Positions 6,974-13,567 of a DNA stretch of 14,716 bases are shown one piece after another. Position 1 is the first letter of the stretch. Each line of letters begins with the position of its first letter. Source of the DNA: an uncultured bacterium (lineage in GTDB: Bacteria > Patescibacteriota > Minisyncoccia > Phycocordibacterales > PALSA-1337); the NCBI GenBank assembly GCA_903876465.1, contig CAIRAF010000003.1, positions 1 to 14,716 of the forward strand, read 5' to 3'. A program made the position numbers and the translations under genes. The notes beneath the pieces are model-generated. The model was given only the letters and a program-made list of their open reading frames with translations, ran no database searches and was not told the origin of the DNA.

Positions 6974-8053
6974 TTATCTACCTTTCTTAATTTCTATATC
7001 CTTCTTAGACCCAATGTCTTTATTGCCCGGCTTATTGTTATTGTTGTCTACATGATTATCTTTTCCTTGATTACCATGGTTGTCATTTTCTACGTGACTG
7101 ACACATTGACCTTGATTGTTGAATCCTGGTGTTGAAGTAGAAGTTTTCCAACCGCCATCTTTACAATCATCCTTATCATTATCTTTAGGTGGTTTTACAA
7201 CTGGTGGAGTTGTTGTGGCGTATATAGTTGTTGAACTACCTGTAACATTGAGATTTTCTGCTGTTACAATTTTGCCATTAGCCAAAGTAACTGTTGCAAC
7301 TACTCTTGTTGCAGGAACACTTTGACCGTATTGAGTTGCTCTAACATTTGTCCAATATCCGTCAGTAGCATAGGCGAAGTTTCCAGATACATCAAAAGGT
7401 GATGAGAACTGGGTGCCAATTATGTCTGTATTGAACTTAGGAAGTATTGCTACATTTGTCTGTAATAGATTAGTTCCAGAGTATAATTTAACAATTACTG
7501 ACGTTGCTCCTGCGAATGTATCACCAGCGATACCAAAGCCCGCTGTGTATCCTTTTAGAGTTCCAATTCCAGTATCGTAGTTTACTACTCCGAAATCTTC
7601 AGCTGACAAAATTATTGAAGAAGGTGTACCTGTTGCAGTGACCCAGGTTCCAGCTCTTGTTCCTCCTTGATAATTATCAGACCATGTACCGCTTATTGTT
7701 CCAGAAGCGATCGTTCCTACTATATGCATGGTCGTCTGTGGAGTGACCGCATCAGCTGTAGCTGTATAGTTGGCTGTAAAGTCGATAGTGTTACCACTGA
7801 CTGTGCCTGAGTTTACTACCCAAGTATAGACATTTGCTCCAGCAGGGGAACCGCCATGTCCAGTGATATTTCCTGAACTGTCTTGAGTCAAAGACATATC
7901 ATGAGGATAGTCTGTACCAAGATAATTCATATTGATAACGTAATTTCCTGTGACATTCCAATTAGGTGCTGTAGCTGCCAATGCAGGCAAGGCTATTCCT
8001 ACTGGTAATATAGATGCTATTGCTACCATGCTCCGAATTAGATATTTTTTCAT
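6974..8053 (-). CDS. Exported beta-rich protein with C-terminal GGWK/NQGQC motif
   Basis: The 359-residue product starts with a classical signal peptide: MKKYLIR, a hydrophobic core and ALA|A, giving predicted cleavage after residue 26. The mature protein has three parts. The first (about 30-140) is a beta-rich, lipocalin-like repeat pattern with GNYVINMNYLG, MSLTQDSSGNITGHG and GTISGTWSDN. The second (about 145-280) is another beta-rich, Ser/Thr/Gly-rich domain. The tail, after a proline linker (TTTPPVVKPPK), holds CKDGGWKTSTSTPGFNNQGQC followed by a low-complexity run rich in Asn, His, Asp and Lys. The two cysteines flanking GGWK...NQGQ are a recurrent C-terminal motif that I recall from secreted proteins of CPR and other bacteria, with no known role. 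Function is unknown; surface or extracellular location is a firm inference. There is no clear Shine-Dalgarno sequence in the AT-rich leader. Confidence 0.82.
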   Translation of the reverse strand: MKKYLIRSMVAIASILPVGIALPALAATAPNWNVTGNYVINMNYLGTDYPHDMSLTQDSSGNITGHGGSPAGANVYTWVVNSGTVSGNTIDFTANYTATADAVTPQTTMHIVGTIASGTISGTWSDNYQGGTRAGTWVTATGTPSSIILSAEDFGVVNYDTGIGTLKGYTAGFGIAGDTFAGATSVIVKLYSGTNLLQTNVAILPKFNTDIIGTQFSSPFDVSGNFAYATDGYWTNVRATQYGQSVPATRVVATVTLANGKIVTAENLNVTGSSTTIYATTTPPVVKPPKDNDKDDCKDGGWKTSTSTPGFNNQGQCVSHVENDNHGNQGKDNHVDNNNNKPGNKDIGSKKDIEIKKGR

Positions 8054-8213
8054 ATTTTGTTTATTTTTTAATTGTTTTAATTGGTAATTATTGTTAAGTA
8101 TTTTGGTAAATTATTAGTCGATACGCAAAAAAGAGAGCACTAAAATTATTATGCTGATAATATTATCGACAGGTTTAATGCCGACAGTATGTGACTTGTA
8201 TTACAGAAAACTG
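8054..8213. other. Intergenic region between the exported-protein and PLP-enzyme genes
   Basis: This 160-bp stretch presumably holds the promoter of the exported-protein gene on minus, but no pair of hexamers stands out. A perfect 12-bp palindrome, GATAATATTATC, lies at 8156-8167 and could bind a dimeric regulator or be chance in AT-rich DNA. No terminator-like hairpin with a T-run follows the PLP gene, so read-through into the exported-protein gene is possible. No RNA gene is seen. Confidence 0.4.
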
Positions 8214-9182
8214 CTATTCTCCACAGATCATACAAACTACTGCGCCATCTATCGTGTGGCCTTCATAAACAGACTTCATAGCACCTACCACTGATAAGGC
8301 ACTATTATTTGAAATATTTAGGTTCGTATGCTTTTTTACTAGTATTTTAGCAGTCTCAATATCTTCATTAGTTGCTGACCAGCCATAGCCACCAGTTTTT
8401 TCAATTAGTGGGATGAGAGTGTTTTTTCGGAGAGCGGTGATGTCAGTTATAGCGTCGGCGTCTGAAAGTTCATCTGGACCGTCGTAGGGATTCAATACAG
8501 TTGAAAGGGGATGGCATGATGATGTTTGGACTATGTGGATTTGGGAGACTTGTCTGTTTATATTTGAATCGCTGACAGCCTTCAAAAAATACGTAGCAAG
8601 CGCTTGGGCAGTTGTGCCGGAAGAGGTTCCAATGAAGATTGCGCCCAAAGAGTCGTTACCTTTTGTTTTTTTCTTGCCCAAATCGGCGAAAGCATTTGCC
8701 AATTCTTCACCTAATGATTCATATCCAACAAGAGCGGTGTCATCAGTTGATTGACGGAGACTGCGGACACCTTCCTTTATAACTTCAGTTAGAGCTTGGA
8801 GAGGACGTTCTTTTTTGAGAATACGAATATTGTTGTCAGCATATTTTTGTAATTTCTCAAACTTATGCTCTGCGATATGATTGCCGACAAAGATGTCTAG
8901 TGATAGTGATGGAGTAAAAGATTGGTCTGGGGTTGCGGATGAATTGGTCAGATCAATTTCTTTATTAATTTTTTGAATATGAATCGCCGCCGCAAGTGCA
9001 GCGTTACCAGATGAAGAAATAGCAAATCGTGTGTCACCAGAAGAACGATAGGTGTCAATCATGACAGGTATCGAGCGACCCTTATGTGAACCATAAGGAT
9101 GTAGGTCCTCGCGCTTGAAGTAAAGGCTGGAAAGGCCGATAGCTTTGGCGAGATCAGGATATGATTCGAGAGGGGTTACCAT
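8214..9182 (-). CDS. Fold-type II PLP-dependent enzyme, threonine synthase-like
   Basis: The 322-residue protein belongs to the tryptophan synthase beta/threonine synthase superfamily. TPLESYPDLAKAIGLSSLYF (3-22) and KREDLHPYGSHKGRS (23-37) match the TPL...LYxKREDLNPTGSFKDR motif, and K34 is the expected Schiff-base lysine. SSSGNAA (56-62) is the substrate-anion (asparagine) loop. GTSSGTTAQA (185-194) is the phosphate-binding loop for PLP. The C-terminus VVCMICGE replaces the usual T-G end near the pyridine-nitrogen ligand. Threonine synthase itself has at least 30-60 residues before TPL. Here the start is fixed by an in-frame TAA at 9186-9188 and the protein begins almost at TPL, so an N-terminal subdomain is missing. 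The reaction may be threonine synthesis, another beta-replacement or a dehydratase step; the sequence does not decide. It is read from a divergent promoter region shared with the zinc-ribbon gene. Confidence 0.78.
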   Translation of the reverse strand: MVTPLESYPDLAKAIGLSSLYFKREDLHPYGSHKGRSIPVMIDTYRSSGDTRFAISSSGNAALAAAIHIQKINKEIDLTNSSATPDQSFTPSLSLDIFVGNHIAEHKFEKLQKYADNNIRILKKERPLQALTEVIKEGVRSLRQSTDDTALVGYESLGEELANAFADLGKKKTKGNDSLGAIFIGTSSGTTAQALATYFLKAVSDSNINRQVSQIHIVQTSSCHPLSTVLNPYDGPDELSDADAITDITALRKNTLIPLIEKTGGYGWSATNEDIETAKILVKKHTNLNISNNSALSVVGAMKSVYEGHTIDGAVVCMICGE

Positions 9183-9188
9183 AAGTTA

Positions 9189-9216
9189 AGTCTACATTTA
9201 AAAGCCAAAAGTGCAA
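9189..9216 (-). promoter_or_regulatory. Probable promoter for the PLP-enzyme gene, leaderless layout
   Basis: Read on minus: TTGCAC (9216-9211), 16 bp, TAGACT (9194-9189), which ends 6 nt before the ATG at 9182. The -10 is only a 4/6 match. Its -35 is identical to that of the divergent promoter at 9271. Confidence 0.4.
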
Positions 9217-9221
9217 AGTCC

Positions 9222-9240
9222 GGACGAAATTTTTTCGTCC
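9222..9240. repeat. Perfect inverted repeat in a divergent promoter region
   Basis: GGACGAAA (9222-9229) and TTTCGTCC (9233-9240) flank TTT. The 8-bp arms lie just upstream of the minus-strand -35 (9211-9216) and 30 bp upstream of the plus-strand -35 (9271). This is a sensible place for an operator controlling both genes. It is not followed by a T-run in either direction, so it is not a good terminator. Confidence 0.4.
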
Positions 9241-9270
9241 ATCCATATTTTGAGCCATAGACGATACGCC

Positions 9271-9299
9271 TTGCACACTCGCCTGTCATTTTGTACTAT
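9271..9299 (+). promoter_or_regulatory. Probable promoter for the zinc-ribbon gene
   Basis: TTGCAC (9271-9276), 17 bp, TACTAT (9294-9299). The predicted start near 9306 leaves a leader of about 45 nt. A second -10-like TTTAAT (9339-9344) lies 5 nt before the ATG and could give a leaderless form. Confidence 0.4.
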
Positions 9300-9349
9300 T
9301 CATAGACGGCACAAATACGACAAAATATTTCAATGCCCTTTAATCACCT

Positions 9350-9541
9350 ATGTTCTCACAAGACCTAAAAAACATGAATTCAAAACTTATTTGTCCAGAG
9401 TGTAAAAACGAAGTCGATTTATCGCGCTACCCAAACCTTGCTGTTGGCATGGTTGTTGAATGTAACCACTGTGGTATGACCTTGGCTATAAAAGAAATTG
9501 GCCCTGAAATCAAGAGTGAGATTGTAGACGAAGGAAAGTAA
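9350..9541 (+). CDS. LysW-like small zinc-ribbon protein
   Basis: A 63-residue acidic protein with two CxxC knuckles: CPEC (about residues 15-18) and CNHC (38-41). They are separated by KNEVDLSRYPNLAVGMVVE, and TLAIKEIGPEI follows. The pattern CPxC..E(V/L)L....VG..VEC..CG..L.(V/I) is that of LysW, the amino-group carrier protein of lysine/arginine biosynthesis. True LysW ends in EDWGE, whose terminal glutamate carries the substrate. This protein ends IVDEGK, so it should not work as that carrier. It may be a structural or regulatory zinc ribbon. An internal ATG at 9374 (residue 9, just before SKLICPEC) is an alternative start that would leave only the ribbon. The gene is divergent from the PLP-enzyme gene, and its TAA (ending 9541) directly abuts the reverse-strand stop of the Mpl-like gene (9542), with no terminator between. 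Confidence 0.72.
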   Translation: MFSQDLKNMNSKLICPECKNEVDLSRYPNLAVGMVVECNHCGMTLAIKEIGPEIKSEIVDEGK

Positions 9542-10933
9542 TTAGGAGAGCCTTTTGACAGTTTCCTCAATCATTCCTCGAAATCCATGTGACCCAAGAA
9601 AGACGATACAATCGCCTTTTTTTGCATTAAGAATTAGAAAATTCACCAACGATTCGTCATCGTCAAAATATGCGACATCTTTATGTGTCTTCATAATAAC
9701 TTCAAATAATTGATTACCACCCATTGGTCTAGCTGAATCATCTTCAGCCACCTTGAGTTTAGTTAATCTTGGAACCAATACGTAGTTGGCATCCTTGAAA
9801 GCATTGTCGTATTTATGGATCGTTTCTCTCTGGCGTCCACCAATATTCGGCTCATAGACTGCAATTATCTTATTTGTGTAAACCTCTCTCACACTTTCCA
9901 ATACAGAAGTAGCTTTTTCGGCTGTCGGTGCATGACAATCGAGCACTGTGATTTCACCATCAAGCCTCTTTTCAAATCGACGCTTAATACCTTTGAATGA
10001 TTTTATTGCCTCAATTATCTTGTCAGCGGGAATTCCAATCTCTCGAGCCATGGCGAAAGCACCGGTAATATTTTCTACATTAAAGCGACCGAGCATAGGG
10101 GAGCGGACTTCATAACATGTATCATGAGCGGTGATTTGGAAATGGAGCCCGTTTTTGGTGTAAGTAATTGAATGATATGAATAAGTAGCAGATTCATTTT
10201 TACCGTAAGTGACTATTTTTGTTTTGTTCGTTTGTAGAACTTTCTTTACACCCATATCATCTGCGCATGCCACAATCAATCCGGTTTCTGGAATTCCATC
10301 AACCAATTTTTGAAATGTATCAAAATAATCTTTCTCAGTAGGGTATAGATCAGCGTGGTCCCAAGATACTGACGTCAACAGGAGATGGGTTGGTGCATAG
10401 TGTACAAATTTTGGCCGTTTATCTGAAATAGATATTTGATATTCATCACCCTCAACAACACTCCAATCAGAATCTGATAATGCACCAGTTGGATGTGAAA
10501 GGGAAAGTCCACCAGTGAAATATGCTGGCTTTCTTCCGCATTCAATTAAAATATATGAAAGTAAGGCGGATGTTGTCGTCTTACCCCATGTACCTGCCAC
10601 GACAATTGAATTTTTCTTAATGAAGTACTTTTCAAGAATTTCGGGATATGAATAGACTGGAATACTATGTTCTGTGGCATACAACGTTTCAGGATTTGAA
10701 GGACTGGTTCCGGTGCCACCAATCATGACAAAGTCCGGTGTGCCGATTTTTTCTGGATGCCATCCAGCGTAATATTCAACACCAGCTTCATTCAGGTACG
10801 TTGAAACAGGTGGAAAAAATCCCTTGTCAGATCCTGTAACTTTGATACCAGCTTTGTGGAAAGCTATAGCAATAGCACTCGTAGCAACGCCACAAATACC
10901 TATGACGTGAATGTGTTTTGGTAAATTATTCAT
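9542..10933 (-). CDS. mpl: Mpl-type Mur ligase (UDP-MurNAc:peptide ligase)
   Basis: The 463 residues form a full three-domain Mur ligase. HIHVIGICGVATSAIA (7-22) and KVTGSDKGFFPPVSTYL (31-47) are the MurC/Mpl UDP-sugar domain. The P-loop is AGTWGKTTT (113-121), where MurC and Mpl usually have AGTHGKTTT. EGDEY (161-165), DKRPKFVHY (171-179) and WDHADLYP (191-198) match Mpl (EADEY..FFDKRSKFVHY, DHAD) far better than MurC. The C-terminal domain has LDCHAPTAEKA, in place of DFAHHPTA, and AVYEPNIGGRQR. Mpl attaches recycled L-Ala-gamma-D-Glu-diaminopimelate to UDP-MurNAc; in a reduced genome a related enzyme could also do the MurC step. The start overlaps the end of the transferase gene by 8 nt, so the two are translationally coupled. 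It is the last gene of the minus-strand group, with no terminator seen after it. Confidence 0.82.
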   Translation of the reverse strand: MNNLPKHIHVIGICGVATSAIAIAFHKAGIKVTGSDKGFFPPVSTYLNEAGVEYYAGWHPEKIGTPDFVMIGGTGTSPSNPETLYATEHSIPVYSYPEILEKYFIKKNSIVVAGTWGKTTTSALLSYILIECGRKPAYFTGGLSLSHPTGALSDSDWSVVEGDEYQISISDKRPKFVHYAPTHLLLTSVSWDHADLYPTEKDYFDTFQKLVDGIPETGLIVACADDMGVKKVLQTNKTKIVTYGKNESATYSYHSITYTKNGLHFQITAHDTCYEVRSPMLGRFNVENITGAFAMAREIGIPADKIIEAIKSFKGIKRRFEKRLDGEITVLDCHAPTAEKATSVLESVREVYTNKIIAVYEPNIGGRQRETIHKYDNAFKDANYVLVPRLTKLKVAEDDSARPMGGNQLFEVIMKTHKDVAYFDDDESLVNFLILNAKKGDCIVFLGSHGFRGMIEETVKRLS

Positions 10934-11594
10934 TTAATATTTTCTTAACTTTTTCAATGTCGTTTGACCACTTCTTTAATCCATTTGGTCCACCATCAAA
11001 CCATTCCAGTCCTACAAATTGCAGTTTATAAGTGTCTGTTGGTCTTTGAAGAGAGCCAAGATAAACGTATTTCATACCTGCTTCTTTTGCAAAATTAATA
11101 GCACGAATCATCATACCAAGACCCATGTCCTTTGGTGAAGTTTTTAAATCATAGAACGGATATGAGTAATGGAGGATTTTCTGATTGGAGTAACAGATAG
11201 CATAGCCAATTGCAGTTGCAGCTTGTGCAAAATTCAGCAATGCATTGAAATTACTCTTACTCTGATCCGTAACCATCTCCTTTATCTTAAATGCACTCAT
11301 AATTCCTTTGCCGAATTTTGCCGAATAAAAATCACTTCCAATCTTACCAATTTCAATCCCATAGGCAGGTAAGGGTAGTGGACTTATTCCAATACGAAGT
11401 GGTTCTGTCTTTTTTAAGACACGCCTATTCTCACTCGACAACTCAAACTTACTTAGATCGATTCTCACAGAGCGCGTCTGATGCATCACTCCTTTACCAA
11501 TACGTGTAAAGACATAACCTCGCTCATACATATCAGTAATCGCTTTCTCTGAAAAGTCAGTTATTATTTTTTCATCCCAGTGTAGGTATTCCAT
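10926..11594 (-). CDS. Ate1/FemX-like aminoacyl-transferase (GNAT fold)
   Basis: The 222-residue protein resembles the C-terminal half of arginyl/leucyl-tRNA-protein transferases and Fem-type GNAT enzymes. RSVRIDLSKFELSSENRRVL (41-60) is like the S.NHRR segment. AIGYAICYSNQKILHYSYPF (128-147) is the substrate-proximal beta-hairpin. MGLGMMIRAINFAKEAGMKY (157-176), then VYLGSLQRPTDTYKLQFVG (177-195) and EWFDGG (197-202), match the Ate1 signature of AKELG..YVYLGYW, a YK..F segment and a following aromatic/Trp region. It lacks the cysteine-rich N-terminal domain of Ate1. No membrane helix or signal is seen. Lying between mraY and the Mpl-like ligase, which it overlaps by 8 nt, it may add an amino acid from aminoacyl-tRNA to a peptidoglycan precursor, as FemX/MurM enzymes do. 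That role is inference; N-terminal protein tagging is the alternative. Confidence 0.68.
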   Translation of the reverse strand: MEYLHWDEKIITDFSEKAITDMYERGYVFTRIGKGVMHQTRSVRIDLSKFELSSENRRVLKKTEPLRIGISPLPLPAYGIEIGKIGSDFYSAKFGKGIMSAFKIKEMVTDQSKSNFNALLNFAQAATAIGYAICYSNQKILHYSYPFYDLKTSPKDMGLGMMIRAINFAKEAGMKYVYLGSLQRPTDTYKLQFVGLEWFDGGPNGLKKWSNDIEKVKKILNE

Positions 11595-11612
11595 ATTATT
11601 TTAGGTCTGCTT

Positions 11613-12740
11613 CTAATGAAGCGCCAACCAGAAACCAAAGACGACGAAGATAAAATGCAAAACCCAGAATCTCATAACCGTCTTTTCTTCAGTCCAACCC
11701 TTTATTTCAAAATGGTGATGGAGTGGTGCCATGGCAAAAACTTTTCTACCAAGGAAATATCTTGAAGCTACTTGGATAAGTACAGATAATGCTTCTATAT
11801 AGAACATAAAGCCTAGGAAGAAAAGGGAACCAAGCTCACCGATAGCCAATGTGTTCACTGCAAGTAAGGCACCAAGACCGAGAGATCCAACATCTCCCAT
11901 CATGAATCGAGCTGGTTTAATATTAAAATAAGTATATGTCACGAGTGCGCCAACAGTTGTTGCATTTAAGATGGCAATTTCACCAAAGCCATTGATCCAA
12001 GAAAGTAGTGTGAGAGCACTGAAAGTGGTGATAAGCATACCTCCAGCTAGGCCATCCATACCATCAGCGATATTTACAGCATTAGCTGTGAACATAACGA
12101 CAAGCACGACGATTGGCATGATGAGCCAACCTAAGTCAACGTTGAAGTTGAAAGGAAAATAAATATAATGCCATGCAGGTCCTAACTTTGAATAAACCCA
12201 CCAAGCAGTGACGGATCCTGCAATAAATTGAAGTATTAGTTTTTCGTGAACAAGAACTCCGCGACGAGTGCGTGAGCCAAACCAAACAGACATGCGTTTG
12301 AAGGCGGTCCATGGCAAAGTCACAATATACCAGACTCGCATAGTCCAATCCTTATGTACTCGAATGAGATTCATGATGTGCGCTAGTTTTCGGGACTTGC
12401 GTTCAGCACCATAAATACTCATGAGATCATCGATGCCACCCAATAGAGCAGAGATGAGCATGACACTTATTGGTACCCAGGTAAAACTTCGTGACCAATT
12501 AAAGAAGAAAGTTATGATTGCAACTGTGATGATAACGAGAAGACCACCCATGATAGGTGTCTGGGTTTTGTAGGCATGAGAACCTAGACCTACTAGTTCA
12601 GTCTTGGCTTCTTTTACAACATGAAATCTGTAGAGGATACGTGTAAGGATTGGCACCCATAGAAAGGAGACGATAGTTCCAGCTAGTACAAAACCTATAA
12701 TGTAGGCCAAATCAGCGGTGCCTTGAAGGATGTTAAGCAT
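11613..12740 (-). CDS. mraY: MraY phospho-MurNAc-pentapeptide translocase
   Basis: This polytopic membrane enzyme joins UDP-MurNAc-pentapeptide to undecaprenyl phosphate, making lipid I on the cytoplasmic face. Family motifs appear in order: KTQTPIMGGL (58-67), GGIDDLMSI (101-109) with the Asp pair, HEKLILQFIAG (165-175), then NIADGMDGLAGG (223-234). They continue with FMMGDVGSLGLGA (279-291) and MAPLHHHFE (337-345), the MraY-specific histidine motif that separates it from WecA/TagO. About ten membrane segments are visible. The 375 residues exceed the usual 320-360. The excess lies mainly between the Asp pair and HEKL: about 56 residues separate D105 from G161, where roughly a dozen are typical. 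This enlarged cytoplasmic loop contains basic runs and a hydrophobic patch. The gene sits 26 bp after the NlpC/P60-like gene and 18 bp before the transferase gene. Confidence 0.95.
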   Translation of the reverse strand: MLNILQGTADLAYIIGFVLAGTIVSFLWVPILTRILYRFHVVKEAKTELVGLGSHAYKTQTPIMGGLLVIITVAIITFFFNWSRSFTWVPISVMLISALLGGIDDLMSIYGAERKSRKLAHIMNLIRVHKDWTMRVWYIVTLPWTAFKRMSVWFGSRTRRGVLVHEKLILQFIAGSVTAWWVYSKLGPAWHYIYFPFNFNVDLGWLIMPIVVLVVMFTANAVNIADGMDGLAGGMLITTFSALTLLSWINGFGEIAILNATTVGALVTYTYFNIKPARFMMGDVGSLGLGALLAVNTLAIGELGSLFFLGFMFYIEALSVLIQVASRYFLGRKVFAMAPLHHHFEIKGWTEEKTVMRFWVLHFIFVVFGFWLALH

Positions 12741-12766
12741 GAGTTAAAGCCTAACATATTTTTGTA

Positions 12767-13552
12767 TTATTTTGAATTAAAAAAATGTAGTCGACGCAGT
12801 TCGGTCTTAGATTTTTGTGCTCGTAAAAATATACGATTTTCTTGATTGGACTTTCCGTTTTCAGTCCATGATTGTTCTGCGATTGAAGCTTCAGGCTTTA
12901 TTATTTCAATAATTCCTTGTTTAATACCTGTGCCGTATATACCATCTTCAGGGTATGCCACTGAATGTGAATAGTGGATTTTGGTCGGTATGAAATTTTG
13001 ATATTCAACTTGATGAATAACTAGCACATGGTCTCTGTCAGAGTTATCTGGTCCACCAAGCATGGTGATTATGTCCCCGGGTTGAATTTCTTTTATTAAA
13101 ATAATCTTACTATTTATATCATCAGCAAAAGTTGCCACATCACAATTTTCTATAGGACGAAGTGCACATCTCATTTTTCCTATGAGTCCGTGACAATTGA
13201 TAAAGTGTATATGTTTATCAAGATGACCTTTCTTCAAATCTTCACACTCGGAATTCAAGACATAATATGTAAAAGCAGAACAATCAATGCCGATATTATT
13301 ATCAGTAAGAGTTTTTTTAAGAAGATCGCTTGTGATTAGAGATTCATTTACGTGACTTTTGACCAATATGCCTTTTATTTCTTCAAATATTTCTTGCGGA
13401 CTTCCTTTACCAATGGTGCTACGAAGGGCCGCACGAGCTCGAACTGTTTTATTGTTAAAATAAGGTACAGAGCATTCTGCTTCAGCAACTTTGAAATGCA
13501 AATATTGGTCGATAATAGATAGGGCGCGGTTTGAAAGCGTTTTGGTATTCAT
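12767..13552 (-). CDS. NlpC/P60-like papain-fold peptidase, cytosolic
   Basis: The 261-residue protein has the core marks of NlpC/P60-type cysteine hydrolases. IGIDCSAFTYYVL (87-99) supplies the nucleophile C91 (family: DCSGFV.Y). IQPGDIITM (156-164) is the usual PGD strand, and DHVLVIHQVE (174-183) supplies the histidine (H175). HYSHS (193-197) could give the third polar residue. The N-terminal 85 residues are helical, with RSTIGKGSPQEIFEEI (44-59). NlpC/P60 enzymes usually cut the gamma-D-Glu-diaminopimelate bond of peptidoglycan outside the membrane. This one has no signal peptide or membrane helix, so it would act in the cytosol on precursors or recycled muropeptides, or not as a wall hydrolase. 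Position between an ATP-grasp ligase and mraY supports a precursor role. An extended -10 sits between the upstream stop and this ATG. Confidence 0.7.
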   Translation of the reverse strand: MNTKTLSNRALSIIDQYLHFKVAEAECSVPYFNNKTVRARAALRSTIGKGSPQEIFEEIKGILVKSHVNESLITSDLLKKTLTDNNIGIDCSAFTYYVLNSECEDLKKGHLDKHIHFINCHGLIGKMRCALRPIENCDVATFADDINSKIILIKEIQPGDIITMLGGPDNSDRDHVLVIHQVEYQNFIPTKIHYSHSVAYPEDGIYGTGIKQGIIEIIKPEASIAEQSWTENGKSNQENRIFLRAQKSKTELRRLHFFNSK

Positions 13553-13558
13553 TCTATT

Positions 13559-13567
13559 ATTGTAACA
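13559..13567 (-). promoter_or_regulatory. Extended -10 with leaderless spacing before the NlpC/P60-like gene
   Basis: Read on minus: TGT-TACAAT, directly after the upstream TAG stop and ending 6 nt before the ATG at 13552. It has the same layout as at 2250 and 2920. No good -35 is seen, since the region is coding. It could start a shorter transcript inside the group. Confidence 0.45.

Noticed and set aside
8156..8167. Palindrome GATAATATTATC as an operator
   Set aside because: Perfect but made almost only of A and T in an AT-rich gap; chance cannot be excluded and no promoter was found next to it.
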